DNA of 64,000 nucleotides from Vibrio toranzoniae (GTDB lineage Bacteria; Pseudomonadota; Gammaproteobacteria; Enterobacterales; Vibrionaceae), in NCBI RefSeq assembly GCF_024347655.1, contig NZ_AP025514.1:1984001-2048000 (forward strand), given 5' to 3'. The translations under genes and the position numbers were made by a program. Below are positions 9,397 through 17,978 of the stretch, one piece after another (the stretch's first letter is position 1; the number at the start of each line of letters is the position of its first letter). The notes beneath the pieces are model-generated. The model did no database searches and was not told the DNA's origin. It saw nothing but the letters and a program-made list of their open reading frames with translations.

Positions 9397-9786
9397 CTAG
9401 CGCTTAGCAGCCTGCTTTTTCAATTCGAAGTCGAACTCATCAGGGAACAAGATAACGCCCTCTTCTTGTTCGTTCGGGAATACCACCACAGCAAGTTCAT
9501 CCTCCTCTAAACCGTTAGTCCAACGGCTATGCCATTTATTCAACGAGATAGACTCAGGTTTACATTCAGACCAATCCCCCGTAGCCCAAGACTCAGCAAA
9601 CTCTTGATTTGGCCATACTGGAACACAGTCTTCGTCTTCTGTGTTTAGCATTACACAACCGTGCTCATCGGTTAAGATCCATACTTCACGGTTTGCTACG
9701 ATTTCTTTCACACAGTATTTAAGGCGTTGCTCACCCGTATACTTATTAATTTCAGCGATTTTTTTATCGTCTAGCTGTGTAGTCAT
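9397..9786 (-). CDS. DUF2750 family protein
   Basis: A 129-residue acidic soluble protein. The order of motifs (RLKYCVKEIVANREVWILTD, VPVWPNQEFAESWA, ISLNKWHSRW, LAVVVFPNEQEEGVILFPDEF) matches DUF2750 proteins, whose role is not known. It has no membrane segment or signal. It appears to be a single-gene unit facing the DUF2927 gene. Confidence 0.75.
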   Translation of the reverse strand: MTTQLDDKKIAEINKYTGEQRLKYCVKEIVANREVWILTDEHGCVMLNTEDEDCVPVWPNQEFAESWATGDWSECKPESISLNKWHSRWTNGLEEDELAVVVFPNEQEEGVILFPDEFDFELKKQAAKR

Positions 9787-9882
9787 CTTAATTTCCTACG
9801 TTAGTCAGTAACTTTGTTCATTTTATGCTGAGTAGTATTAACTTCAAATATTTCTATTGAGAAGAAAGGCTACTTCAAAGAA

Positions 9883-9909
9883 AAACGCCTGCTAAATAAG
9901 CAGGCGTTT
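9883..9909 (-). terminator. Terminator of ppaC
   Basis: AAACGCCTGCT and AGCAGGCGTTT form an 11-bp stem with a 5-base loop. On the minus strand it is followed by TTTTTCTTT. It lies 19 bases beyond the ppaC stop. Confidence 0.85.
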
Positions 9910-9927
9910 GTTATTTAAGTGACTTGA

Positions 9928-10833
9928 TTAAACAAGCTCACCTTGTAGCCAAGGCCAGCCTTGCTTCTTACGGCTTAGTGTATTTTCCATCATCAATACG
10001 CCGTCTTTCTCGTGCTTAACCAATTTCTCAGCCCACTCACCTTTGTAAAGAAGGCGAGTTTGCGCAGTAGTGATGTCCGTTAGCATTACCGCAGCAAATG
10101 CTAGACCGTCTTTCTCACAACGCTCTTCAAGATCAGCTTCTAGAGCTTCAATCATGCCGTCTACTTGCTCAAGAGTCGCAAGTTCAACTTGACCAACAAC
10201 AACATCGCGGCCGTTGAATGGGTAGCCTTTAAGGTCTTTCTCTACTAGCTCTGCAGCAGATAGGCCTTCGATGTTTGTCTTAGCGATTAGAAGTGCTTTG
10301 ATGAATGCATCAACGTCTTCTACCCCTGCGATTTCAGCAAGTTCAGCAACCGCGTCTTTGTCTTTTTGAGTACATGTTGGAGAAGCGAAACCAACGGTGT
10401 CTGAAAGAATTGCAGACATCATTAGCTTAGCGATTTGTTGAGAGATAGCGTGACCTTCAATCTTGAACATGTTGAAAAGTACAGTGTTTGTACAACCAAC
10501 AGGCCAGATCCAAGCTTCCATAGGGTTAACTGTCATCACGTCACCTAGACGGTGGTGATCGACAATACCTACGATCTCTGCATCAGCAACATCGTCTGGT
10601 GCTTGTGCTAGATCTGAGTAGTCAACTAGCCAGATTTTCTCACCAGCAACAGAAGTACGAAGCTCTGGTTTTTCAGCACCAGCGACTTCTAGAATGTGTT
10701 GAGTTTCGCGGTTGATCTCGCCTTGGCGAATTGGTGTCGCTTCCTCGCCACGAGCTTTAAGAAGCTCTGTTGCAACTAACGCACTACAAATACTGTCACT
10801 ATCAGGGTTTTTGTGACCAACAACTAAAATCAT
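9928..10833 (-). CDS. ppaC: Manganese-dependent inorganic pyrophosphatase (family II)
   Basis: A 301-residue DHH-superfamily enzyme that hydrolyses pyrophosphate to two phosphates. Metal-binding motifs are plain: GHKNPDSDS near the start, LVDYSD in the middle, GIVDHHRLGD and the C-terminal DHHA2 region ending SRKKQGWPWL. Family II enzymes prefer Mn2+. The divergent neighbour is a heavy-metal exporter of a manganese-type family, with a Fur-like palindrome in the shared upstream region, which makes metal supply a plausible common theme. Confidence 0.95.
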   Translation of the reverse strand: MILVVGHKNPDSDSICSALVATELLKARGEEATPIRQGEINRETQHILEVAGAEKPELRTSVAGEKIWLVDYSDLAQAPDDVADAEIVGIVDHHRLGDVMTVNPMEAWIWPVGCTNTVLFNMFKIEGHAISQQIAKLMMSAILSDTVGFASPTCTQKDKDAVAELAEIAGVEDVDAFIKALLIAKTNIEGLSAAELVEKDLKGYPFNGRDVVVGQVELATLEQVDGMIEALEADLEERCEKDGLAFAAVMLTDITTAQTRLLYKGEWAEKLVKHEKDGVLMMENTLSRKKQGWPWLQGELV

Positions 10834-10976
10834 GTTTCTTCCTATTACACTAACAATTATGACTCTACCTTTAGAGCCTCTCTTTATTAGCCATACTTTA
10901 CCTCATTTTTTTAGATTGGTCATGTTTCCTAGGTTTAGCCAATGGTATCAATAGATAAAAAAACAACAAACGCAAT

Positions 10977-10991
10977 TGATAATTATTATCA
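10977..10991. promoter_or_regulatory. Fur-box-like 7-1-7 palindrome
   Basis: TGATAATTATTATCA is a perfect 7-1-7 inverted repeat and matches the core Fur motif TGATAATNATTATCA exactly. It lies 43 bases before the exporter ATG at 11035, a suitable place to repress that gene, and about 143 bases from the divergent ppaC start. Confidence 0.7.
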
Positions 10992-11034
10992 TTCGTATAT
11001 ATTTATATTAAGCCACTAATTTTGGGTAACACCT

Positions 11035-12243
11035 ATGGATCGACTAATCTCTTTTTTGCCAAGCAGTCGTGCTTCGAAAACAACTCAGTTTTCACTGTCA
11101 TTTAAGCGACTGCTACTGCCTATATCACTTGCCGCCCTAGTTGCAGCTCCAGCCACACGAGAATTGACAGTCACTACCCTGTCAGACGCGTTTTGGGCCG
11201 TGTCTTGTTATGTCGCTTTAACCTTGGCTATTTACCACTGGTTAAGCCTTTACATCAACAAAGACAACGTCTTCAATAAGCTCGTGCATCAATCTCGTTC
11301 GAATCAAGTGGTGTTTGCTGCGCTAATGGGTGCATTGCCTGGTTGTGGTGGTGCGATAGTCGTTACTACGCAATTTATATCCGGCAAGCTCGGGTTTGGT
11401 GCGGTTGTTGCTGTTCTTGTCTCCACCATGGGCGATGCCGCCTTCTTGTTGATAGCAAGTGAACCCAAAACCGGTTTAGCCATGATGGCAATGGGCGTGA
11501 TTGTGGGCACGGCGTCAGGCCGAATCATTAACCTGTTCCATGCGGATGACTTTTTACGTCCAAAACAGGCAGAGAAGAATGAAACGGTACATAGCCGCTC
11601 ACCTCAAGACAAAGAAGCCGTTTCTAAAAAAGCGATCAACCTACAGGGCTACCTGTGGTCGGTGTTGATTATTCCCGGCGCTGCAGTGGCGCTACTTGGC
11701 TCTTTTCAAGTGGATGTCAACGAGTTACTCGCGTTGCCTGAAATGTCGATGGAATGGGCGGGAACAATTTTACTGATTAGCTCAATGTTTCTATGGGGTC
11801 TCACTCGAGAAATAGAAGATTACCAATCAGCCGTCAGTGAAGATGAGAAGTGTGTAGGCTCTCATCCACTGCAGAAAACTGCTCAAGACACCAATTTCGT
11901 AACAGCTTGGGTTGTGGTTGCCTTTCTTTTCTTTGAATTTGGCTCAGTGCTAGCAAATGTAGATTTTGCGACGCTATTCTCAAGTTGGGGGATCATGCTC
12001 CCCCTGGCGGGCGTATTGATGGGTTTGCTACCTGGCTGTGGACCACAATTATTGGTCACTAGCTTGTACCTTTCCGGCGCACTGCCACTTTCGGCTCAGG
12101 TTGGCAATGCTATTTCAAATGATGGTGATGCGCTATTCCCTGCGATTGCCATGGCACCTAAAGCAGCGCTTATCGCGACGGTGTACTCCAGTGTCCCCGC
12201 TTTGATTTGTGCATACGGTTATTGGTTTATGTTCGAACTTTAG
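11035..12243 (+). CDS. Putative heavy-metal (manganese-type) exporter, DUF2899/ArsP_2 family
   Basis: A 402-residue polytopic membrane protein with about ten membrane segments in two related halves. Each half carries a Gly/Cys metal motif: MGALPGCGGAIVVTTQFISG and MGLLPGCGPQLLVTSLYLSG, each followed by a G-D-A/G-D-G-D-A stretch (STMGDAAF, ISNDGDALF). This duplicated PGCG layout is the mark of the 10-TM heavy-metal exporter family annotated as putative manganese transporters. The substrate is inferred. A Fur-type palindrome lies just upstream. The 3' end is covered by a 19-bp tandem repeat. Confidence 0.75.
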   Translation: MDRLISFLPSSRASKTTQFSLSFKRLLLPISLAALVAAPATRELTVTTLSDAFWAVSCYVALTLAIYHWLSLYINKDNVFNKLVHQSRSNQVVFAALMGALPGCGGAIVVTTQFISGKLGFGAVVAVLVSTMGDAAFLLIASEPKTGLAMMAMGVIVGTASGRIINLFHADDFLRPKQAEKNETVHSRSPQDKEAVSKKAINLQGYLWSVLIIPGAAVALLGSFQVDVNELLALPEMSMEWAGTILLISSMFLWGLTREIEDYQSAVSEDEKCVGSHPLQKTAQDTNFVTAWVVVAFLFFEFGSVLANVDFATLFSSWGIMLPLAGVLMGLLPGCGPQLLVTSLYLSGALPLSAQVGNAISNDGDALFPAIAMAPKAALIATVYSSVPALICAYGYWFMFEL

Positions 12244-12280
12244 GTTTACGTTCGAAGCTTAGGTTTATCTTCAAGGTTTT
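12224..12280 (+). repeat. Three 19-bp tandem repeats across the exporter stop codon
   Basis: Units GGTTTATGTTCGAACTTTA (12224-12242), GGTTTACGTTCGAAGCTTA (12243-12261) and a more diverged GGTTTATCTTCAAGGTTTT unit (12262-12280) follow without gaps. The stop codon TAG (12241-12243) sits at the first junction. Confidence 0.8.
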
Positions 12281-12304
12281 AGCTTTACTCCATAGGTTTC
12301 TATT

Positions 12305-12331
12305 AGGTCGGTACTTTGTATCGGCCTTTTT
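12305..12331 (+). terminator. Terminator of the heavy-metal exporter gene
   Basis: AGGTCGGTA pairs with TATCGGCCT (two wobble pairs) around CTTTG and is followed by TTTTT. The stretch from here to 12487 holds only two copies of a short ACAGCCTAYCTCAAA motif about 24 bases apart and no gene that I can see. Confidence 0.75.
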
Positions 12332-12487
12332 GTTTCCATCTGCCTAAGCCCTTACAACAGGTTCTTTGTACATTCCCTTCATGCTTCTACAGCCTACCTC
12401 AAACAGCACGTTACAGCCTATCTCAAAAACGCCCCTCTTGGCGCTATTACAATGCTTAGTTAGAAATCCCAACGATGTATACTAGAA

Positions 12488-12525
12488 AAACAAAAAGCCC
12501 CTGTAAGAACGCTTACAGGGGCTTT
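12488..12525 (-). terminator. Terminator of torECA
   Basis: AAAGCCCCTGTAAG and the matching CTTACAGGGGCTTT (stem 12493-12525) form a strong hairpin. On the minus strand it is followed by TTTTTGTTTTT. It lies just beyond the torA stop. Confidence 0.9.
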
Positions 12526-12561
12526 AATTCAAGCTTCAATCTCTGCTCTTAATCGAGAAGC

Positions 12562-15024
12562 TTAAGCGACTTCGATTGGACCACCGAATGAAGTGACTGG
12601 AGGCAGTTTGCCTTGGAACTTTTCGAAGTTAACCAAACACGTGTTTGCTGACGTTGCTTGAGCAAGTTCAGACGTACCAATATCTTGAGTTAGAGTGTTT
12701 GGATCGCCGTATGTATCTAGTGCGCCCACTTTCTCGTTGATTGGGCCGTACCAAGCACCTTCTTCGATACGTACAACACCAGAGGCATAGCTATCCATCA
12801 GAACAGCACCTGCTAGTAGTTGACCACGGTCGTTGAACACACGTACTACGTCACCATTTTTGATGCCTTTTTTCTTGGCATCTGTTGGGTTGATGTAGAT
12901 TGGCTCACGGCCTTGTACCGCGTAAGTCGCACGCCACTCTTCAGATTCACACATCTGAGAGTGAAGACGCTTATCAGGGTGACAAGATTGTAGCCAGTAC
13001 GGGTGTTTCTCAGAACCTGGACCACCATGTGAACGTTCAGATTTCTCGAACCACATTGGGTGTTCTTGACAGTGCTCGTAACCCATATTGCCAACAGTGC
13101 GACTTGTAATTTCAATGAAGCCAGAAGGTGTACCTAGAGCATTGATCTCAGGATCTTCACGGAATGAAGCGTGACGAGTCCATGGCTGACCTTTACCGAA
13201 GTCTAGGAAACCTTTTTCCCAGAACTCAGCAAATTCAGGCATTTCGAACTTACCTTCGTTTGAAGCGCGACAGTCGTCATACAGAGATTTAACCCACTGC
13301 ATTTCGTCCATGCCACGCGTGTAATCGTCGTAACGCCCCCAACGCTTAGTCAGGCTAGACATGATCTCGAAGTCAGTTTTAGACTGGAACAGAGGATCCA
13401 CTAGCTTGTGCATTGCGATCAAACCACGGCCAGAGTAAGCGCCGTAACCATCAATATCGTTACGTTCCCACTGAGTACAAGCTGGAAGAACAATATCAGA
13501 GTGACGACAAGTTGCAGTCCAAGCGAAATCAACAGCCACTACAGTTTGTAGGCTCTTGAATGCTTTACGCATCTTGTTGCGATCTTGGTGGTGGTGCCAC
13601 GGGTTGTTACCACTGAATACCATCATCTTAATATCTGGCAGCGTTACAGTAGAGCCGTTCGCTTTGATCTTCTTACCAGGCTCTAACAAGCTATCTACCC
13701 AGCGAGCAACCGGAATTACGCGGCTGTAACCGTTGTAATCTGTATTGGTATGCTTAGGCGATTGACCTTGGTCGATGTTCAAAGGGAATGAACCCGGAGC
13801 AGCGAAGCCAGTTGAAGATACACCGATACCAGAATAGTGGTGACCGTAAGAGATACCACCGCCTGGAAGACCAATTTGGCCAACCATTGCTGCAATAACG
13901 GCACACATCCAGTAAGGCTGCTCACCGTGTTCTTGACGTTGGATACTCCAACCAACAAGAATCTGTGTACGACCGTTAACCAGCATCTTAGCGAAATCAC
14001 GAATTGAGTCCGCGCTTGCGCCACAGATAGCGGAAGCCCATTCCGGAGTCTTCTCAACTTTATCTTTCGTTTCACCTTGAACGTACTTGATGAAGTCTTC
14101 AAAACCTAGACAGTAAGTATCGATGAACTTCTTGTCGTATAGGCCTTCGTTGTAAAGAACGTGAGCAACACCCAGCATGAACGCCACATCAGTTTGTGGG
14201 TTGATGTACATTTGCTCGTTTTCTAAGTAACGGCCTGTTTTATTTTGAACAGGGTCAACAGAAACAACGTTGATCTCTTTCTTAGCAACTTTCTCTTTCA
14301 GCTGTTCTAGGTATGCGAACGACTCGTGAGTCTCACATGTCCAACCTACTTGCAGGTTTTTCACTGGATCGTTACCCCAAAGAACAATGTTGTCACTGTT
14401 TTCTAGGATGAGTTCCCAAGATGTCCCTTGCGCGTAAACTTCAGTAGAACCTAGCACGTAAGGCATGATCGTTTGACCAGCACCTGTTGAGTAGTCACCG
14501 ATTTTCTTCACAGAGTAACCGTGAAGTGCCATTGCACGTTGCATGTGGTTAGTACAACTGTGGAACTGACCTGTTTGTCTCCAACCAGTTTGACCTGTGT
14601 GAAGTGCCCATGGACCGTAATCTTTCTGTACGCGCTCTAATTCGCGGTAAACAAGGTCCAGTGCCTCGTCCCAAGTCACACGAATAAAGCGGTTGTTACC
14701 ACGCGTGTCTGCGCTGTACTTGTGCTTCTTCAACCAATCTAGGCGAACCATTGGGTAACGCACACGAGATGGGCTGTAGATAATACCTTTGATACCTTTC
14801 AACATCTCCGTTGGATGTTGATCGATTTCGAGAGGCTTAATTTCTTGTACTTTACCCGCATAAACACGAGCTCGGAATGCCCCCCAGTGAGAACCAGAGA
14901 CTTTCCACGTACCATCAGTTTCTGCTGCTGAAGCCGACGCTGACGCCAATAAGCTTGGACCAATAACGGATGCCGCACTTGTAGTAGCGACACCTTTCAG
15001 AAAACTTCTTCTTGTAATTGCCAT
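12562..15024 (-). CDS. torA: Trimethylamine-N-oxide reductase, catalytic subunit
   Basis: An 820-residue molybdopterin (bis-MGD) oxidoreductase of the DMSO reductase family. The twin-arginine signal ITRRSFLKG, followed by a small-residue stretch ASASASAA, directs folded export to the periplasm. The region [13 protein letters not shown] contains the serine typical of the TorA/BisC group. It reduces TMAO to trimethylamine at the end of an anaerobic respiratory chain, receiving electrons from TorC. It lies 24 bases after torC in torECA. No torD chaperone gene is found beside it. Confidence 0.93.
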   Translation of the reverse strand: MAITRRSFLKGVATTSAASVIGPSLLASASASAAETDGTWKVSGSHWGAFRARVYAGKVQEIKPLEIDQHPTEMLKGIKGIIYSPSRVRYPMVRLDWLKKHKYSADTRGNNRFIRVTWDEALDLVYRELERVQKDYGPWALHTGQTGWRQTGQFHSCTNHMQRAMALHGYSVKKIGDYSTGAGQTIMPYVLGSTEVYAQGTSWELILENSDNIVLWGNDPVKNLQVGWTCETHESFAYLEQLKEKVAKKEINVVSVDPVQNKTGRYLENEQMYINPQTDVAFMLGVAHVLYNEGLYDKKFIDTYCLGFEDFIKYVQGETKDKVEKTPEWASAICGASADSIRDFAKMLVNGRTQILVGWSIQRQEHGEQPYWMCAVIAAMVGQIGLPGGGISYGHHYSGIGVSSTGFAAPGSFPLNIDQGQSPKHTNTDYNGYSRVIPVARWVDSLLEPGKKIKANGSTVTLPDIKMMVFSGNNPWHHHQDRNKMRKAFKSLQTVVAVDFAWTATCRHSDIVLPACTQWERNDIDGYGAYSGRGLIAMHKLVDPLFQSKTDFEIMSSLTKRWGRYDDYTRGMDEMQWVKSLYDDCRASNEGKFEMPEFAEFWEKGFLDFGKGQPWTRHASFREDPEINALGTPSGFIEITSRTVGNMGYEHCQEHPMWFEKSERSHGGPGSEKHPYWLQSCHPDKRLHSQMCESEEWRATYAVQGREPIYINPTDAKKKGIKNGDVVRVFNDRGQLLAGAVLMDSYASGVVRIEEGAWYGPINEKVGALDTYGDPNTLTQDIGTSELAQATSANTCLVNFEKFQGKLPPVTSFGGPIEVA

Positions 15025-15048
15025 TGTGTTACTCCAATTGACGTCTTA

Positions 15049-16230
15049 TTAGTGATGGCCTTCAGAAAAATCTGATGAGTGCTTCTGTAGATACTTAAGA
15101 ACAAGTGCTTCTGTATCTGTATCGAAGTTAACGAATGCGATCATACCATCTAGCATGCCTACCCAACTGTTAGCACTAAAGTGAGCTTCATCAGGTTGTG
15201 AGTGACAAGTTGAGCAGTTGGTTTGATACGCTTGACCAGCAGCGTTCCAGATTGGCCCGAAATCATCAACCATAGACTCTTTCTTCATCCAAAGTGCTAG
15301 GTTAACTTCCTCCCACGGTAGGCCCGTTAGCTCATCTTCTTTCTTCTCACCAACAGTGATTACGTCACTTTGTGAGACATCTTTCGTCAAGATCGCGGTT
15401 GAGATGTTCATACCGAAGTCTTCTTGGATGACACGCCCGAAGCCCTTGGCTTTACGCCAACCGTCGATTTGAATCTTGATCATGTCGCCTTTTTCATCGA
15501 TCACGGCTACTTTACTCGCTGGGCTGAGCAGGCCCGCTTCAACTTCAGCCGTTTCATCCGTGTACATTGGAAGGTGACGGATTGAGATAACCTCATTACC
15601 TTCAGAGTAAGACGTGCTACCCGCAACTTGCTCAAGCTCACCAACGATACCACTTGCCGATTCCATATCTAATGGAAGGTTGTGTGCAATACCTTTGTGA
15701 CAATCAACACAGCTTTGATCACGCTCAGCGGCGTTCTTCATTTGGATGCGCGCTGTTGGGCGCATGTTGTCGAAGTCCATCGAATCGTAGTTATGGCAGT
15801 TTTTACATTCTAAAGATTTGTTCGAAGAGAAACGATCCCATTCGTGTTTAGCCAGTTCGATACGGCGAGCTTCAAATTTCTCAGGGGTATCTAGGTCACC
15901 AAATACCTGAGCGAAGACTTCTTTAGATGCTTGCATCTTACGAGCAATTTTTGCTGTCCATTCATGTGGAACGTGACAGTCAGGGCAGGTGGCACGTACA
16001 CCAGATGTGTTTTTCCAGTGAACTGTTTCTTGCAGTTCTACGTACACATTGTCGCGCATGGTGTGACAGCTTATACAGAATTCTTCTGTGTTCGTTGCTT
16101 CTAACGCAGTATTAAAACCACCCCAAAAAATAACACCGGCGATAAAGCCACCCATAGTTAACACACCAAGACTGATGTGTACTGCTGGGCGAGTCATTGT
16201 GCGCCATAATTTCACTAAAAATGATTTCAT
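15049..16230 (-). CDS. torC: Pentahaem c-type cytochrome TorC
   Basis: A 393-residue NapC/NirT-family cytochrome with an N-terminal membrane anchor (about residues 17-36). Five CXXCH haem sites are present: CISCH, CPDCH, CKNCH and CVDCH in the NapC-like domain and a fifth, CSTCH, near the C-terminus. This 4+1 layout is that of TorC. It takes electrons from quinol and hands them to TorA in the periplasm. It is the middle gene of torECA. Confidence 0.95.
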   Translation of the reverse strand: MKSFLVKLWRTMTRPAVHISLGVLTMGGFIAGVIFWGGFNTALEATNTEEFCISCHTMRDNVYVELQETVHWKNTSGVRATCPDCHVPHEWTAKIARKMQASKEVFAQVFGDLDTPEKFEARRIELAKHEWDRFSSNKSLECKNCHNYDSMDFDNMRPTARIQMKNAAERDQSCVDCHKGIAHNLPLDMESASGIVGELEQVAGSTSYSEGNEVISIRHLPMYTDETAEVEAGLLSPASKVAVIDEKGDMIKIQIDGWRKAKGFGRVIQEDFGMNISTAILTKDVSQSDVITVGEKKEDELTGLPWEEVNLALWMKKESMVDDFGPIWNAAGQAYQTNCSTCHSQPDEAHFSANSWVGMLDGMIAFVNFDTDTEALVLKYLQKHSSDFSEGHH

Positions 16231-16279
16231 GTTTAGCTCTCTTAAATATTGATTTCAAAAATGTTGTTACTAGAGGGCA

Positions 16280-16462
16280 TTACATGCCGCCATGAGCACC
16301 AGGAGGTCCGAATACGAATACTTGCAATGCCCAAACTAGGAAGCCATAACCGCCTACAAAAGCCACACTTAATATTGGAAAGAGAACCACCGCGATGAAG
16401 AGGAAAGACTTCCACTCCAACGAGCGTTTTTCGCCAGTTTTAATTTTATTAACATCACTCAT
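16280..16462 (-). CDS. torE: TorE, small NapE-family membrane protein
   Basis: A 60-residue protein with a basic N-terminus, one long hydrophobic segment (about residues 19-52) containing GGYGFLVWALQ, and a short GPPGAHGGM tail. This matches the NapE/TorE family found first in torECA operons of Shewanella and Vibrio. Its role is not firmly known. It lies 49 bases before torC. Confidence 0.88.
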   Translation of the reverse strand: MSDVNKIKTGEKRSLEWKSFLFIAVVLFPILSVAFVGGYGFLVWALQVFVFGPPGAHGGM

Positions 16463-16897
16463 ACATTTTGCCTATTTTGTATCTAGTAATTTCGAGTAGC
16501 CCATTCTAAGAAGCTAAAGTTATTGCGTATCTAACAACAAATCTTAAACCATACATAAAGTAGGGTTCAATCAAATACCCCCTTATTACCCTTGCTAATC
16601 AATACTTTTTTGAGCTCATCCAAACTTGTTTTTAGTTAATTAAAGTTATTAAAAAGTATTAACAAATATGAAAAATTAAGCATGTGTTAGATTTGTTAAA
16701 TACCAACAATTAAGAAACCAAACCATAAGAACCATTAACAAATCACCTACTAAGTAGTCGCTAAAAAAGCCTAAAACGACCCATATTTTGTACTTTGGTT
16801 GTTAAATAATTGAGCTATTTTAATCGATAGATTTGAAGCTGAAATGCATCATTTGACACTTTCAGATATGATGGAGGCCTACTTAAAAGGAAGTATT
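16463..16897. promoter_or_regulatory. Divergent regulatory region torE / fetB, with an ArcA-like site
   Basis: This 435-base AT-rich gap holds no gene that I can support. GTTAATTAAAGTTA at 16635-16648 resembles the ArcA-P box (GTTAATTAAATGTTA type), and another TTAAC-rich stretch follows near 16658. ArcA control would suit anaerobic tor genes. I could not recognise TorR boxes. Confidence 0.4.
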
Positions 16898-17692
16898 ATG
16901 CAAGACGTTATTGATATATCTTGGTGGCAGTTGTTGCTATTCAGTTTACTTCTCATACTACCCATTGCCATCAATCAAAAGCTGAGACTCGGTCTAGGCA
17001 AAGAAGCAACTATTAGTATTACTCGGATGGTTGTGCAGCTATTTCTTGTCGGTCTTTACTTAGAGTATTTGTTCACTTTAAACAGCTTGTGGATCAATTT
17101 GTTGTGGTTACTCGTTATGATCGTAGTGGGAGCGAGCTCGATTGTTGAAAAGTCGAAGCTACCTAAGAACCTACTTTTAGCACCGGTCATTGTGAGCCTT
17201 ACGGTCACTTGTGTCCCTATTGTCTTGTTTATTTGCTTTTTCATCATTCAGCCGACACCTGTTTTCAACGCGCAATACCTTATCCCCATTGCAGGTATGT
17301 TATTGGGTAATAGTTTAAGCAGTAATATAGTGGCATTGCAGAATTTGTTTGGTGCTTTTGAAACGCAGAAATCAGAATATGAAGCGGCAATCGCATTAGG
17401 CGCGTCTCCAACCTACGCTGCTGCACCTTTTGTGCGCAATGCGATACAGAAAGCGATGTCTCCAATTATGGCCTCTATGGCGACCACAGGCTTAGTGACA
17501 CTACCTGGAATGATGACAGGTCAGATTTTGGGTGGCGCTTCGCCAATGATCGCGATTAAATATCAACTGATGATCATGCTGGCGATTTTCGTGATGATGA
17601 GCTGCTCTCTGGCACTGGCTCTTCACCTTTCATTGAAGACTACTTTAACAAAAGAAGGTCGAGTCCTTGCTCAGGTAAAGCCAGAGCACTGA
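16898..17692 (+). CDS. fetB: FetB-family (YbbM/UPF0014) ABC permease without an adjacent ATPase
   Basis: A 264-residue inner-membrane protein with about seven membrane segments. The stretch EYEAAIALGASPTYAAAPFVRNAIQKAMSPIMASMATTGLVTLPGMMTGQILGG is the conserved core of the FetB family. In E. coli FetAB is a putative iron exporter linked to peroxide resistance. I start at ATG 16898 (MQDVIDISWWQ) because AAAAGGAAG lies upstream; the longer frame from 16844 adds 18 residues with no better site. The usual partner ATPase FetA is absent on either side, so it must be elsewhere or the permease uses another partner. Confidence 0.8.
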   Translation: MQDVIDISWWQLLLFSLLLILPIAINQKLRLGLGKEATISITRMVVQLFLVGLYLEYLFTLNSLWINLLWLLVMIVVGASSIVEKSKLPKNLLLAPVIVSLTVTCVPIVLFICFFIIQPTPVFNAQYLIPIAGMLLGNSLSSNIVALQNLFGAFETQKSEYEAAIALGASPTYAAAPFVRNAIQKAMSPIMASMATTGLVTLPGMMTGQILGGASPMIAIKYQLMIMLAIFVMMSCSLALALHLSLKTTLTKEGRVLAQVKPEH

Positions 17693-17920
17693 CCTCCCCC
17701 CAACCAAGAAACTGGTTACTCACTGAATTTGATACAGGTTATCCACAGAAAATGTGGATAACCAAAAACACTACGATCCTTTTTTGTCCATTTTAACCAC
17801 TGGAAAGATCATTGTTATTGAACCTTGCTTGATTTCAAAGACATATGTCCATATCTTGATTAGCGCTGTTAAGTCTTTAAATGATCATTAGAGAAATAAA
17901 GGAGTAAGTTTTCCACAAAT

Positions 17921-17943
17921 AAAAAGCGCCATTAGGCGCTTTC
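17921..17943 (-). terminator. Terminator after the coiled-coil lipoprotein gene
   Basis: AAAGCGCC and GGCGCTTT (17923-17942) pair around a 4-base loop. T residues follow on the minus strand (TTTTTATTTG). It may also serve fetB from the other side. Confidence 0.7.
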
Positions 17944-17978
17944 AACTCAATCACAACAAATACACAAAATTAGTTATG

